Positions 35,926 through 46,012 are shown, numbered from the stretch's first letter. The stretch is 64,000 bases of DNA from Nocardioides sp. URHA0020 (GCF_000620705.1 NZ_KK211167.1:464548-528547); one strand, 5' to 3'. Numbers and translations: made by a program. The notes: a model not told the origin generated them from the letters alone.

Positions 35926-37259
35926 GCGGGGATCCTCTCGATCAGGCGTCGGTACCAGCGGACGCCGTCGATGAGGGCGTCGACCCCGAGGTGCTCGTCG
36001 TACGAATGGATCGACTCGCGTTGCGCCTTGGTCATCCGGAAGGGTGCGAACCGGTAGACCCGGGAGCAGATCTCGGTGAAGAACCGCGAGTCGGTGGCCG
36101 CCATCATGACGTACGGGGTCGCGATCGCGTCGGGGAAGATCTCGGTGATCGTGGACTCGATGAGGGCGAAGGCGCCGTCGTCGTGCAGCGGGTCGTACGG
36201 CGAGATCGGGCTCGGCTCGTTGGCCTCGACGACCGTGACCTGCACCTGCTCGTCGTCGATGGTCCGGCGGACGTGCTCGAGGACGCCGGCCACGGTGTCG
36301 CCGATCATGATCCGGATGTTGACGCCGGCGCGGGCGGTCGAGGCGATCACGTTGAGCGCGGGGGACCCGGAGAGCGTCGTGACGGCGAACGTCGTACGGG
36401 CCATGGCGGCCGTCTCGGGTCCGGCCGCGACCAGGGCGCGGGTGAGGACCGGTCGCAGCCGGCCCGCGTTGGCCATCAGCGGGCGCAGCGCCCGCGGGGC
36501 GTGCGGAGCCATCCGGCGGAACAGCTCGACCGTCGGGTCCGGGACACTGGCCGACATCGGGCTGCGGTCGAGCCGTGCGATCGCCTTGGCCAGCCGGACC
36601 GTGGGGCCGTTGCGCGCCGGGGTCGACGCGTGCCCGCCGCGACCGTCGACCCGCAGCTCGAGCGAGGTGATGCCCTTCTCGGTCACACCGACGACCCCCA
36701 CCGGGGCCGCCACCCCCGGGAACGCCTCGGCGGCGATCGCGCCACCCTCGTCGACCACGAACCACGGGGCCACGCCGCGCCGGCGCAGCTCCTCGACGGC
36801 GAGCACGGCGGAGCTGCCGGACACCTCCTCGTTGCAGCCGAAGGAGAGCCAGACGTCCTGGGCGGGCCGGAAGTCGGCGTCGAGCAGCGCCTCGACGGCC
36901 GCGCAGATGGCGACCAGCTCGCCCTTGTCATCGAGCGTCCCGCGGCCCCAGATCGCACCGTCGTGGATCTCGGCGCCGAAGGGCGGGTGCTGCCAGGGCG
37001 CGTCCTCCTCGACGGGGACGACGTCGAGGTGGGCCATCAGCACGACCGGGCGCTCGGCGCTGCGCCCGGCCCAGTGGAAGAGCAGGCCGTGGGTGTCGAC
37101 CCGGGTCAGCTCGAGCCGCTCGTGGAGGAGCGGGAACTGCCGCTCGAGCTCGGCGACGAACTCGTCGAAGACCGCGACGTCGACCAGGTCCGGATCGCGG
37201 TGCGACACGGTGGGGATGCGGACCAGGGCCTGGAGCTGGGCGACGACGGGATCGATCAC
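35922..37259 (-). CDS. M20-family metallopeptidase (carboxypeptidase S/dipeptidase-like)
   Basis: Zinc amidohydrolase of 445 residues. Metal-site blocks are LMAHLDVVPVEED (His-x-Asp), GRGTLDDKGELVAICAAVEALL (bridging Asp), SFGCNEEVSGSS (catalytic Glu) and, near the C terminus, ATDSRFF and GVDALIDGVRWYRRLIER. The dimerisation domain contains RGGHASTP. The GTG at 37259 gives the expected N terminus MIDPVVAQLQALVRIPTVSH. Start of a two-gene operon with the MFS carrier; likely a peptide or acylated amino-acid hydrolase. Confidence 0.92.
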   Translation of the reverse strand: MIDPVVAQLQALVRIPTVSHRDPDLVDVAVFDEFVAELERQFPLLHERLELTRVDTHGLLFHWAGRSAERPVVLMAHLDVVPVEEDAPWQHPPFGAEIHDGAIWGRGTLDDKGELVAICAAVEALLDADFRPAQDVWLSFGCNEEVSGSSAVLAVEELRRRGVAPWFVVDEGGAIAAEAFPGVAAPVGVVGVTEKGITSLELRVDGRGGHASTPARNGPTVRLAKAIARLDRSPMSASVPDPTVELFRRMAPHAPRALRPLMANAGRLRPVLTRALVAAGPETAAMARTTFAVTTLSGSPALNVIASTARAGVNIRIMIGDTVAGVLEHVRRTIDDEQVQVTVVEANEPSPISPYDPLHDDGAFALIESTITEIFPDAIATPYVMMAATDSRFFTEICSRVYRFAPFRMTKAQRESIHSYDEHLGVDALIDGVRWYRRLIERIPA

Positions 37260-37283
37260 GCGAGCACCCTAATCGCGGAGATC

Positions 37284-37303
37284 GGGTCTCGGATGCGAGA
37301 CCC
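37284..37303. terminator. GGGTCTCG-GATG-CGAGACCC hairpin
   Basis: A perfect 8-bp stem with a 4-base loop lies between the nitroreductase stop (37335, transcribed leftward) and the M20 start (37259). It is placed as the terminator of the nitroreductase gene. No T-run follows. Confidence 0.6.
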
Positions 37304-37334
37304 CGGCCGGGTGTGGCTCGTTGACCGGACGCCG

Positions 37335-37961
37335 TTACGCCGATGGACTGGTCGGGTGTCCCCAGCGTCCGCGATGCACCACGTCGGCCACCGGCTTGCG
37401 TGCTCGCCGGGCGGGGGAGCCCTTCGCGCCCACGCCGGCGGCCGGATGACCGATCGTCACCACGCCGACCGGGTCGAAGTTGGCCGGGATCTCGAACGCC
37501 GACCGCACGGCCGTCTCCTTGTCCGGCGGGATGCCGATGAAGCAGGAGCCGAGACCGGCGTCGGTCGCGGTCTGCAGGATCAGCAGCGCGGCCATCGCGG
37601 TGTCCATGTCCCAGAACGGCTTCGGCCAGCGCGCCTCGTCCTGGTCGGTCCAGCCCTTGTCGCCCTCGGCGTACCGGCTCAGGTACGCCGCCTTGCTCGA
37701 GCACGGCAGGATCACCACCGGCGCCTTCATCATCCCGCTCAGCCACTCGTCCGGCCGGTCGATGTCGTCGGCGGCCGCGACCCAGAAGCGTCGTACGTCG
37801 TCGGGGGTGTCCAGCACCAGGAACGCCCAGCCCTGGCTGAAGCCGGCGTTGGGCGCGCGCGTCGCGTTGTGCAGCGCGAGGTCGACGACCGCGGGGTCGA
37901 CGGCCTCGGTCGAGTAGTTGCGGACCATCTTGCGGCGGCGGACGACGTCTTGGAACTCCAT
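37335..37961 (-). CDS. Nitroreductase-family protein
   Basis: FMN-dependent oxidoreductase, 208 residues. It begins EFQDVVRRRKMVRNYSTEAVD, the family FMN-binding RRxxRxY-type motif, followed by APNAGFSQGWAFLVLDTPDD and, in the C-terminal half, TDAGLGSCFIGIPPDKE. Substrates of such proteins range from quinones and nitroaromatics to flavin itself. It is divergent from the second hut operon across a 34-bp spacer, so their promoters must overlap, though no shared function is evident. Confidence 0.9.
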   Translation of the reverse strand: MEFQDVVRRRKMVRNYSTEAVDPAVVDLALHNATRAPNAGFSQGWAFLVLDTPDDVRRFWVAAADDIDRPDEWLSGMMKAPVVILPCSSKAAYLSRYAEGDKGWTDQDEARWPKPFWDMDTAMAALLILQTATDAGLGSCFIGIPPDKETAVRSAFEIPANFDPVGVVTIGHPAAGVGAKGSPARRARKPVADVVHRGRWGHPTSPSA

Positions 37962-37995
37962 GTGGCCCAGTATTCAACGCAGGATGAGGAGTCCC

Positions 37996-39183
37996 GTGCC
38001 TGACGACTTCGAGCGGATGTGGGGAGACCTGGCCCCGGTGGGCCGGTCGGCCTCGTCCGGCGGCTACTTCCGGCAGCCCTTCACCTCCCCGGAGCGCGAG
38101 CTGCACGCGTGGTTCGGGGAGCAGTGCACCGCGCGGGGACTGCGGATCGAGAGCGACGACTTCGGCAACGTGGTCGGCTGGTGGGACATCCGGTCCGACG
38201 ACCCTGCGGTGCTGACCGGCTCCCACCTCGACTCCGTGCTCGACGGCGGCGCGTACGACGGCCCCCTCGGTGTCGTCTCCGCGCTGGCCGCGATCGACCT
38301 GATGCGCGCCCGCGGCGTCGTACCGTCGCGGTCGCTGGGGGTCTCGGTCTTCGTGGAGGAGGAGGGCTCGCGGTTCGGGCTGGCCTGCCTCGGCTCGCGG
38401 CTCGCCGCGGGGGCGATCTCCTGGGACGTGGCGCGGTCCCTGACCGACCGCGACGGCGTGGCGCTGGGCGACGTCGTGGCCGGCGGCACGTCGTCGCTGC
38501 TGGCCGGCGTGGGCACGTTCGTGGAGCTGCACGTCGAGCAGGGCCGCGACCTGGTGGACCGGGGCACGGCGATCGGGGTGGCGAGCGAGATCTGGCCGCA
38601 CGGGCGCTACCGCTTCGACTTCACGGGAGCGGCCAACCATGCCGGCACCACGCGGATGGAGGACCGCGCCGACCCGATGCTGACCTATGCCCTGACCGTG
38701 CTCGCGGCCAACGAGCAGGCGCGTTTGGCCGGCCATCGGGCGACCTTCGGCCGGGTGTCGGTCGAGCCCAACGGGACCAACGCCGTGCCGTCGAAGGTGA
38801 CGGGCTGGCTCGATGCCCGCTGTGCCACCGACGCGGGGCTGGCCGAGCTGGTGGCCGCGATCGAGCGGCAGGCGGCCGAGCGGACCGAGGTCGACGGCAC
38901 CTCGCTGCGGCTGACCGCGGAGTCGGTGTCGGGCTCCGTGGCCTTCGACCCTGCGCTGGCGGCGGCCGTCGCTGCGGACCACGAGGGCGGCGACTGGCCG
39001 ATCATCGCGACCCAGGCCGGCCACGACGCCGGGATCCTGTCCGCGGCCGGGATCCCGACCGCGATGCTCTTCGTGCGCAACCCCACCGGCATCTCCCACT
39101 CGCCCGACGAGCACGCGTCGATCGCCGACTGCCTGGTCGGGGTCTCCGCGCTGGCCGACACGCTCGAGAGGCTGACCCGGTGA
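37996..39183 (+). CDS. AllC-like M20 amidohydrolase of the hut operon
   Basis: Zinc hydrolase of the allantoate amidohydrolase/N-carbamoylase group, 395 residues. Metal motifs are LTGSHLDSVLDGGAYDGPLGV, VFVEEEGSRF (bridging Glu pair), ELHVEQGRDL and, C-terminal, SHSPDEHASIADC. The specificity region has AANHAGTTRMEDRAD. GTG at 37996 follows GAGGAG. Its stop overlaps hutF (GTGA), and hutF overlaps hutI. No formylglutamate deformylase gene (hutG) is seen in the window, so this enzyme is a good candidate for releasing glutamate from N-formylglutamate. The same neighbour order is known to me from Streptomyces. Confidence 0.88.
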   Translation: MPDDFERMWGDLAPVGRSASSGGYFRQPFTSPERELHAWFGEQCTARGLRIESDDFGNVVGWWDIRSDDPAVLTGSHLDSVLDGGAYDGPLGVVSALAAIDLMRARGVVPSRSLGVSVFVEEEGSRFGLACLGSRLAAGAISWDVARSLTDRDGVALGDVVAGGTSSLLAGVGTFVELHVEQGRDLVDRGTAIGVASEIWPHGRYRFDFTGAANHAGTTRMEDRADPMLTYALTVLAANEQARLAGHRATFGRVSVEPNGTNAVPSKVTGWLDARCATDAGLAELVAAIERQAAERTEVDGTSLRLTAESVSGSVAFDPALAAAVAADHEGGDWPIIATQAGHDAGILSAAGIPTAMLFVRNPTGISHSPDEHASIADCLVGVSALADTLERLTR

Positions 39184-40541
39184 CCTCGGCGCACCGCTCG
39201 GCGTACCTCTTGGAGCGCGCCTGGGTCGACGGTGCCGTGCTCGACGACGTGCTCGTGGAGATCGAGGACGGTCGGTTCACCGCCGTCACGCCGGGAACCT
39301 CACGCCCGGACGACAAAGCTTCGTCGTCCCAGCGTGAGTTTCATCGGCCGGCCGATGAAACTCACCGCCTCCCCGGCCTCACCCTCCCCGGCCTGGCGAA
39401 CTGCCACAGCCACGCCTTCCACCGCGCGCTGCGCGGGCGCACCCAGCGCGAGCGCGGCACGTTCTGGACCTGGCGCGAGCAGATGTACGGCGTCGCCGGG
39501 CGGCTCGACCCGGACAGCTACTTCGAGCTGGCCCGAGCGACCTACCGCGAGATGGCCGCGGCCGGGATCACGTCGGTGGGGGAGTTCCACTACCTGCACC
39601 ACCAGCCCGACGGCACGCCGTACGACGACCCCAACGCGATGGGCCACGCCCTGGTCGCGGCCGCCGGCGACGCCGGGATCAGGATCGGTCTGCTGGACAC
39701 GTGCTACCTCAGCAGCGGCTTCGGCCGGCCGCCCGAGGGCGCGCAGGTCCGCTACAGCGACGGCGACGCGGTTCGCTGGGCCGAGCGCGTCGCCGGTCTG
39801 GAGGCCGAGCCGCACGCCGCGATCGGCGCCGCGATCCACTCCGTCCGAGCCGTCCCGCGCGACCAGCTGACCACGGTCGTGGAGGCCGCGGGTGGCGGGC
39901 CGCTGCACGTGCACCTCTCGGAGCAGGTCGCGGAGAACGACGCCTGCCTCGCGACGTACGGCGCCACCCCGACCCAGCTGCTCCACGACGCCGGCGCGCT
40001 CGGGCCGCGCACCTCCGCGGTGCACGCCACCCACCTGACCGGCGCGGACATCACCCACCTCGGCAGCACGCGGACCCGGGCGTGCTTCTGCCCGACCACC
40101 GAGCGCGACCTCGGCGACGGCATCGGCCCGGGTCGGGCCCTCGCGGCGGCCGGAGCCGTGCTGACGCTCGGCTCCGACAGCCACGCGGTCATCGACCTCC
40201 TCGAGGAGATGCGCGCCCTCGAGCTCGACGAGCGGCTCGCCACCCAGCAGCGCGGGCACTGGACCGCCGCCGAGCTCCTCGCGGCCGGCACCGCCCACGA
40301 GTCGGTCGGGTTCGCCGACGCCGGGGTCATCGCCGTCGGCCGGCGCGCCGACCTGGTCACCCTCGACACGACCAGCACGCGCACCGCCGGGACCGGGGCC
40401 GACGAGGCCACCGCCGTCTTCGCCGCCGGCGCTGCCGACGTGACCCACGTGGTCGCCGACGGTCGGGTCATCGCCACGCGCGACGACCACGAGGACATCG
40501 GCCGCGAGCTCGCGGCCGCCATCGAGAGGGTGCACCGATGA
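39180..40541 (+). CDS. hutF: Formimidoylglutamate deiminase with a repeat-derived N-terminal insertion
   Basis: Zinc amidohydrolase converting N-formimidoyl-L-glutamate to N-formylglutamate and ammonia; 453 residues. The HxH is in [15 protein letters not shown] (His76, His78); further metal ligands are in [18 protein letters not shown] and [17 protein letters not shown]. Between the N-terminal beta strand (FTAVTPG) and LPGLTLPGL lie about 22 extra residues encoded by palindromic DNA (39299-39365). They contain [20 protein letters not shown] and keep the frame open. They sit ahead of the barrel and need not destroy activity. GTG start overlaps the upstream stop, and the stop overlaps hutI by four bases. 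Confidence 0.94.
   Translation: MTSAHRSAYLLERAWVDGAVLDDVLVEIEDGRFTAVTPGTSRPDDKASSSQREFHRPADETHRLPGLTLPGLANCHSHAFHRALRGRTQRERGTFWTWREQMYGVAGRLDPDSYFELARATYREMAAAGITSVGEFHYLHHQPDGTPYDDPNAMGHALVAAAGDAGIRIGLLDTCYLSSGFGRPPEGAQVRYSDGDAVRWAERVAGLEAEPHAAIGAAIHSVRAVPRDQLTTVVEAAGGGPLHVHLSEQVAENDACLATYGATPTQLLHDAGALGPRTSAVHATHLTGADITHLGSTRTRACFCPTTERDLGDGIGPGRALAAAGAVLTLGSDSHAVIDLLEEMRALELDERLATQQRGHWTAAELLAAGTAHESVGFADAGVIAVGRRADLVTLDTTSTRTAGTGADEATAVFAAGAADVTHVVADGRVIATRDDHEDIGRELAAAIERVHR
39299..39365. repeat. Palindromic repeat inside the hutF coding sequence
   Basis: Two adjacent inverted repeats. The first is an outer stem CTCACGC/GCGTGAG (39299-39305, 39332-39338) with an inner imperfect palindrome GGACGAC...GTCGTCC (39308-39329). 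The second is a perfect 32-bp palindrome (39334-39365) with arm GTGAGTTTCATCGGCC. The same modules occur between genes at 61811-61900, so this is a dispersed repeat that has landed in frame in a gene. Confidence 0.85.
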
Positions 40542-41701
40542 GCTCCACGCTGCTCACCAACATCGGCGAGCTGGTCACCAACGACCCGGAGGCCGACGAC
40601 CTGCTCGGCGCGATCGAGCAGGCCGCGCTCGTCATCGAGGGCACCAAGGTCGCCTGGGTCGGCCGCGCCACCGACGCGCCGGACGCCGACGCGCAGGTGG
40701 ACGTGGGCGGCCGCGTCGTGCTTCCCGGCTTCGTCGACTCCCACTCCCACCTGGTCTTCGCCGGCGACCGGTCGCAGGAGTTCGCCGCCCGGATGACGGG
40801 GACGCCGTACGCCGCGGGCGGGATCCGCACCACCGTGGCCGCCACCCGCGCGGCGACCGACGAGCAGCTGACCGCCCACGTCGCGCGGCTCGTCGACGAG
40901 ATGCGCCGCCAGGGCACCACGACCGTCGAGATCAAGAGCGGCTACGGCCTGAGCGTCCGCGACGAGGCCCGCTCGCTGATGGTCGCACGCCAGTTCACCG
41001 AGGAGACGACCTTCCTCGGCGCCCACGTCGTGCCCGCCGACCACGCCGACGACCCCGCGGCGTACGTCGAGCTCGTGACCGGCCCGATGCTCGCCGCCGC
41101 CCGGGAGCACGCCCGTTGGATCGACGTCTTCTGCGAGCGCGGTGCCTTCGACGAGGACCAGGCCCGCGCCGTCCTCACCGCCGGTGCCGCGGCCGGCCTG
41201 CGCGGCCGGCTGCACGCCAACCAGCTCACCTACGGGCCCGGGGTCCGGCTCGCCGCCGAGCTCGGGCTCGTCGCGGTCGACCACTGCACCTACCTCGCCG
41301 ACGAGGACGTCGCCGCGCTGCGCGACTCCGGCACCATCGCCACCCTGCTGCCGGGCGTCGAGTTCTCCACCAAGCAGCCCTACCCCGACGCCCGCCGGCT
41401 CCTCGACGCCGGCGTGCGCGTCGCCCTCGCCTCGGACTGCAACCCCGGCTCCTGCTTCACCAGCTCGATCCCGCTCTGCATCGCGCTGGCGGTCCGCGAG
41501 ATGGGGATGACGCCGGCGGAGGCGGTGCACGCCACGACGTACGTCGGCGCGCAGGCCCTCGACCGCGACGACGTCGGCGCGCTCACCGTCGGCAGGCAGG
41601 CGGACCTGGTCGTCCTCGACGCCCCGTCACACGTCCACCTCGCGTACCGCCCCGGCGTGCCGCTCGTCGCCGCGACCTGGGCCGGCGGCCGGGTGGTCTA
41701 G
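40538..41701 (+). CDS. hutI: Imidazolonepropionase
   Basis: Hydrolyses 4-imidazolone-5-propionate to N-formimidoylglutamate; 387 residues. Metal and substrate motifs are [19 protein letters not shown] (His69, His71), [30 protein letters not shown] and [15 protein letters not shown]. The family signature NPGS is intact. ATG overlaps the hutF stop. It completes the pathway with hutU, which lies 24 kb upstream. The TAG stop shares a CTAG with that of the convergent peptidase gene. Confidence 0.96.
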   Translation: MSSTLLTNIGELVTNDPEADDLLGAIEQAALVIEGTKVAWVGRATDAPDADAQVDVGGRVVLPGFVDSHSHLVFAGDRSQEFAARMTGTPYAAGGIRTTVAATRAATDEQLTAHVARLVDEMRRQGTTTVEIKSGYGLSVRDEARSLMVARQFTEETTFLGAHVVPADHADDPAAYVELVTGPMLAAAREHARWIDVFCERGAFDEDQARAVLTAGAAAGLRGRLHANQLTYGPGVRLAAELGLVAVDHCTYLADEDVAALRDSGTIATLLPGVEFSTKQPYPDARRLLDAGVRVALASDCNPGSCFTSSIPLCIALAVREMGMTPAEAVHATTYVGAQALDRDDVGALTVGRQADLVVLDAPSHVHLAYRPGVPLVAATWAGGRVV

Positions 41702-42732
41702 GACCGCACGCTGCCGATCACCCGGTGGACGAAGGCCAGCTTGCGGGTGACCGGGTCCGGGATCGTGAAGGGGTAGAGGTCGGCGTGACCCATCGCCCGG
41801 TTGACCCGGTTGAAGAAGATCGCGAGCACCCGCCAGTCGTCGAGGATCTGGTCGACGGTGCGGTCCCCGTAGTCGAGGCCCGGCTCGACGTCCTCGGTGA
41901 GCAGCTGGGGCACCCGGTCGGCCTTCAGCACCAGCCCGGCGGACGCCGCCGTGGCGAGCGTGCCCTGGATGTGCAGGTAGTGGGCGAAGCACTCCGCGAA
42001 GTCCTCCCACGGGTGCATGGTCGCGTACTCCGAGATGTACGTCGTCTGCCAGTCCGCGGGCGGTCCCAGGCGGTAGTGCCGGTCCAGGGCGTCGGTGTAC
42101 GACGCCCGCTCGTCGCCGAAGAGGCGCCGGCAGCTCTCCAGGAGCGTCGCGTCCCCGGCGCTCTCGACCAGGATCCACTCGTAGTAGTGCCCGACCTCGT
42201 GCCGGAAGTGGCCCAGCATCGTCCGGTAGGGCTCGCCCAGCCGCACCCGGATCGACTCGCGGTGGTCGGCCAGCGACTCGACCAGGTCGATCGTGATGAT
42301 GCCGTTGGCGTGCCCGATCAGGACCGGGGTGTTCGCCGTGCGGGAGGAGAGCAGGTCGAAGCCGAGCCCGCCCTCGCGCTCGTGCCAGCCCACGACGGGC
42401 AGCCCGATCTCGTCGAGCTGCACCAGCAGGCGGCGCAGGTCGACGGCGGTGTCGGCGAGCTTCTCCCACGCCATCGTGTCGTCGGCGTCGGGCTGGCGCC
42501 GGATGAGCCGGCAGGCGGCGCAGCGTCCGCTGCCCTCGTCGTCGGCCAGCAGCCAGTTGCAGCCCCAGCCCCGGTTGGAGCAGGCGACCCAGGTGCGGCC
42601 GTTGATCGGGACTCCGGCCGGGCGGACCTCCGACATCGTGGTCGACGGCGCGTGGAAGCCCAGCGGGGTCAGGCACTGCGCACACTCGAGGGCCTCGAAG
42701 AACGCGACGCTGCGACACGTGGGGCAGGTCAT
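41698..42732 (-). CDS. Putative zinc-binding metallopeptidase with zinc-ribbon N terminus
   Basis: Protein of about 344 residues. The N-terminal 80 residues contain CxxC pairs ([29 protein letters not shown]) that should bind zinc. The C-terminal domain has a zincin motif [16 protein letters not shown], with [15 protein letters not shown] downstream as likely third-ligand region. This matches the family described as putative zinc-binding metallo-peptidase. The ATG at 42732 is used; TTG 42750 would add six residues. Convergent with hutI, sharing its CTAG stop. Confidence 0.85.
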   Translation of the reverse strand: MTCPTCRSVAFFEALECAQCLTPLGFHAPSTTMSEVRPAGVPINGRTWVACSNRGWGCNWLLADDEGSGRCAACRLIRRQPDADDTMAWEKLADTAVDLRRLLVQLDEIGLPVVGWHEREGGLGFDLLSSRTANTPVLIGHANGIITIDLVESLADHRESIRVRLGEPYRTMLGHFRHEVGHYYEWILVESAGDATLLESCRRLFGDERASYTDALDRHYRLGPPADWQTTYISEYATMHPWEDFAECFAHYLHIQGTLATAASAGLVLKADRVPQLLTEDVEPGLDYGDRTVDQILDDWRVLAIFFNRVNRAMGHADLYPFTIPDPVTRKLAFVHRVIGSVRS

Positions 42733-42868
42733 CAGGCGCACGCCGTACAACCTAGGGCCCCGCGCGCCTAAGACGCGGCGACCACCTCAGATACGGCACC
42801 TGCCCGATGTGCGGGGCTACCTCAGGCGACCAGTCTCGACTCATCACCGAGGAGCTGAGGAGCCCACC

Positions 42869-43018
42869 ATGTACGACAACATCATCGGCCGCGACTACGT
42901 CCAGGCCCAGCTCGACTACCGCCGCGACCGGATCCGGGGGGAGCTCGCCGGCCGCCGGCGCCGCTCGATCATCCGGCGCGGATCCGCCGGGGAGAGCAGA
43001 TCCGGCACGGTTCGCTGA
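42869..43018 (+). CDS. 49-residue basic microprotein
   Basis: Short ORF with an excellent ribosome site (GAGGAG about 8 bases before the ATG). It begins MYDNIIGRDYVQAQLDYRRD and turns strongly basic (GRRRRSIIRRGS), ending RSGTVR. It has no transmembrane segment. Such small charged proteins are common next to regulators in Nocardioides-like genomes; function unknown. It lies divergent from the zinc peptidase and 45 bp upstream of the LuxR-type regulator start. Confidence 0.65.
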   Translation: MYDNIIGRDYVQAQLDYRRDRIRGELAGRRRRSIIRRGSAGESRSGTVR

Positions 43019-43063
43019 CGGCTCGCCGCAATGGGAGCGCACACCGCAACAGAAAACGGGATC

Positions 43064-46012
43064 ATGGTCGACGTGGCACACACGAGTCGGACCCTGGTCG
43101 GGCGGGACGCCGAGCTGACGGAGATAGCCTCGTCGCTCGGCGTCGGTCCGTCCGGGGACGGTACGACGGAGCCGGTCGGCGTGGTCCTGCTCTCCGGCGA
43201 CGCCGGCGTCGGCAAGACCCGGCTGCTGGTCGAGCTGCGCGACCTCGCCTTCGTCGAGGGCTGGCAGGTCTTCGCCGGCCACTGCCTCGACTTCGGCGAC
43301 AGCGCGCTGCCGTACCTCCCCTTCTCCGAGGTGCTGGGCCGCCTCGCCGCCGACCTGCCCGACGTCGTCGACCGGGTCGCCGCGCAGTACCCCGCCCTGG
43401 CTCGCCTCCAGCCCGGCCGCCGGGTGATGGGCGGCGACGACCGCGACTCCGAGCAGGCCTCCGCGCTCGACCGGACCGATCTCTTCCAGGCCTTCCACGT
43501 GCTGCTCGAGACCGCCGCCGAGCAGGCGCCGGTGCTCCTCGTCATCGAGGACGCCCACTGGGCGGACCAGTCGACGCGCGACCTCCTCAGCTTCCTCTTC
43601 TCGCGCCCCTTCAACGGCCCCGTCGCGGTGGTCGCCTCCTACCGCTCCGACGACCTCCACCGACGACACCCGCTGCGCCGCCAGGTGGCCGAGTGGTCCC
43701 GCTTCCGCGGCGTCCACCGGGTCGCGCTGTCCCCGCTGCCCGAGGACGCCGTACGCGCCCTGATCGCCGAGCTGATGCCCGAGGGCCTGGCCGAGGCGGA
43801 GCTGGCCGACATCGTCGACCGGGCCGAGGGCAACGCGTTCTTCGTCGAGGAGCTCACCAGCGCCGCCGCCGGTCCCGGCCGGTGGGTGCCGGCCGACCTC
43901 GCCGACGTGCTCCTCGTGCGCCTCGACCGGCTCGACGACACCGCCCGCCAGGTGGTCCGCGCCGCCAGCGCCTCGGGGCGCAAGGTCTCCCACGACATGC
44001 TGGCCGCCTCCTCCGGGCTCGCGGACGGGGAGCTCGACGAGGGGCTGCGCAAGGCCGTCGAGATGAACATCCTGGTCGCCAGTGACGGCCGCTACACCTT
44101 CCGGCACGCCCTGCTCGGGGAGGCCGTGTACGACGACCTGCTGCCCGGCGAGCGTGTCCGCCTGCACGCGCAGTACGTCGCCGCGCTCCAGTCGGGAGCG
44201 GCCCGCGGGACCGCCGCGGAGCTGGCGCGGCACGCGCGGCTGGCGATGGACCTCGACGCCGCGTTGTCGGCCAGCATCCAGGCGGGGCACGAGGCGCGGG
44301 CGGTCGGTGGGCCCGACGAGGCGGCGTACCACTACCAGCAGGCGCTCGAGCTGCTCGCCGACGGCCGGCGCACGCACGCCGTCGACGTCGACCTCGCCGA
44401 GCTGGTCGTCAACGCCGCCGAGTCGCTGAGCGCCAGCGGCGACCCCCAGCGCGCGGTCGCCCTGCTGCGCGAGCAGCTGGACCGGCTCCCTGCCGACGCC
44501 CCGCCGGCCGGACGGTCGCGGATGCTGACCTCTCGCGCCGGCATCCTGATCGTGGTCGACACCGACGAGGACCCGGTCGAGGTCTCGGCCGAGGCGCTCG
44601 CGCTGGCCCCCGACGACGAGAACCCCCTGCGCGCGCGAGCGCTGACCACCCACGCCCGCGTGCTCGCGGGCATGGGCCGGTACGACGAGGCGCAGGCGGT
44701 CGGGATGGAGGCGCTCGCGCTGTGCGAGCGGCTCAACCTCAGCCGGCTCGCCTCCGAGGCGATCACCACCCTGAGCGGGCTGAAGAAGGCCGGCCCCAAG
44801 GAGGGACTGCGCTCGGCGCTGGTCGACGCCGTGTCCCGGGCCGAGGAGGCCGACGCCGTCCAGGCCGAGCTGCGCGGTCGCTTCCTGCTGGGGCGCTCCT
44901 TCGAGGACTGGGCCGAGTTCGACGAGGCGGAGAGGTGGTTCCGCAGCGCCATCGAGCGGGGAGCCGCCGCGGGGCTGCCGTTCGCGCCGTACGCCTTCGA
45001 GTCACGGGTGCAGCTCACCTGGATCCGGATGGTGCGCGGCGGCTGGGACGACGTGCTCAGCCTCACCGACCTCCGCCAGGAGTCACCGCCGCCGATCCCG
45101 CGCGCCATCCTCGACGCGCTGCGGATGACCGTCGAGCAGGGGCAGGGCGCCGACGTCGCCGCGGCCGCGCGCAAGCTGCGGCGCTTCTGGTCGCGCGAGG
45201 GGGCGGTGGCGGTCCACTCGGCCGCGCTCGAGATGGTGCAGGCGGGCCGCCGCGGCGACGCGGCCGCGGCGGTGCAGGTGTACGACGACGTGGTCGCGGT
45301 GCTCGGCGTGCTGTGGCACGAGTGGTTCAGCGCCCGGATCCGGTTCGGGGCGATCGCGGTCGGTGCGGTCGCCCGGACGATGTCGTCGCTCTCCGCGGCC
45401 GAGCGCGCGGCGTACCTCACCCGCGTCGAGGAGATCGCCAACGACGGTGACGTCGTGGTCCAGCGCTACTCCGACCCCTCGGGCCACTGGGGCCCGGAGG
45501 GGCGGGCCTGGAAGAAGCGGCTCGACGCCGAGACACTGCGGGTGCGCTGGCTCGCCGGGATCGACGCGCCGCCCCAGGACGTGCTCGTCGACGCGTGGCG
45601 CGAGACGGTGGTCTGCTTCCAGGAGTTCGACAACGTGCACGAGCTGGCCGAGGTCCGCACCACCCTGGCCGGCATCCTGCGCGCGACCGGGGACGCCGCC
45701 GGCGCCCGCGAGCAGGGCGACCTCGCCCGCGAGGTGGCGCGCCGGCTTGGCGCGCAGCCGCTGCTCGACGAGCTCCGGACGATCGGCTCGGCGCCCGCAC
45801 GCGGCGACAGCGCGCCCGACGCCCTGACCCCGCGGGAGACCGAGATCCTCACCCTGGTCGCCGACGGCCGCTCCAACGGCGAGATCGCCAAGCAGCTCTT
45901 CATCAGCGCCAAGACCGTCTCGGTCCACGTCTCCAACGTGCTGGCCAAGCTCGAGGCCTCCGGCCGCACCGAGGCAGCGGCGATCGCCCGCCGCAAGGGC
46001 CTGATCGGCTGA
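43064..46012 (+). CDS. Large AAA-ATPase/LuxR-type transcriptional regulator
   Basis: LAL-type regulator of about 982 residues. Walker A is SGDAGVGKTRLL (about 44-55) and Walker B is VLLVIEDAHWADQ. A long alpha-helical, TPR-like middle part (about 330-900) follows. The C-terminal LuxR HTH is LTPRETEILTLVADGRSNGEIAKQLF...SVHVSNVLAKLEA. LAL regulators respond to nucleotides and inducers and often activate catabolic or secondary-metabolite operons. No target is obvious nearby. An upstream ATG at 43031 would add 11 residues; neither has a good ribosome site. Confidence 0.92.
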   Translation: MVDVAHTSRTLVGRDAELTEIASSLGVGPSGDGTTEPVGVVLLSGDAGVGKTRLLVELRDLAFVEGWQVFAGHCLDFGDSALPYLPFSEVLGRLAADLPDVVDRVAAQYPALARLQPGRRVMGGDDRDSEQASALDRTDLFQAFHVLLETAAEQAPVLLVIEDAHWADQSTRDLLSFLFSRPFNGPVAVVASYRSDDLHRRHPLRRQVAEWSRFRGVHRVALSPLPEDAVRALIAELMPEGLAEAELADIVDRAEGNAFFVEELTSAAAGPGRWVPADLADVLLVRLDRLDDTARQVVRAASASGRKVSHDMLAASSGLADGELDEGLRKAVEMNILVASDGRYTFRHALLGEAVYDDLLPGERVRLHAQYVAALQSGAARGTAAELARHARLAMDLDAALSASIQAGHEARAVGGPDEAAYHYQQALELLADGRRTHAVDVDLAELVVNAAESLSASGDPQRAVALLREQLDRLPADAPPAGRSRMLTSRAGILIVVDTDEDPVEVSAEALALAPDDENPLRARALTTHARVLAGMGRYDEAQAVGMEALALCERLNLSRLASEAITTLSGLKKAGPKEGLRSALVDAVSRAEEADAVQAELRGRFLLGRSFEDWAEFDEAERWFRSAIERGAAAGLPFAPYAFESRVQLTWIRMVRGGWDDVLSLTDLRQESPPPIPRAILDALRMTVEQGQGADVAAAARKLRRFWSREGAVAVHSAALEMVQAGRRGDAAAAVQVYDDVVAVLGVLWHEWFSARIRFGAIAVGAVARTMSSLSAAERAAYLTRVEEIANDGDVVVQRYSDPSGHWGPEGRAWKKRLDAETLRVRWLAGIDAPPQDVLVDAWRETVVCFQEFDNVHELAEVRTTLAGILRATGDAAGAREQGDLAREVARRLGAQPLLDELRTIGSAPARGDSAPDALTPRETEILTLVADGRSNGEIAKQLFISAKTVSVHVSNVLAKLEASGRTEAAAIARRKGLIG

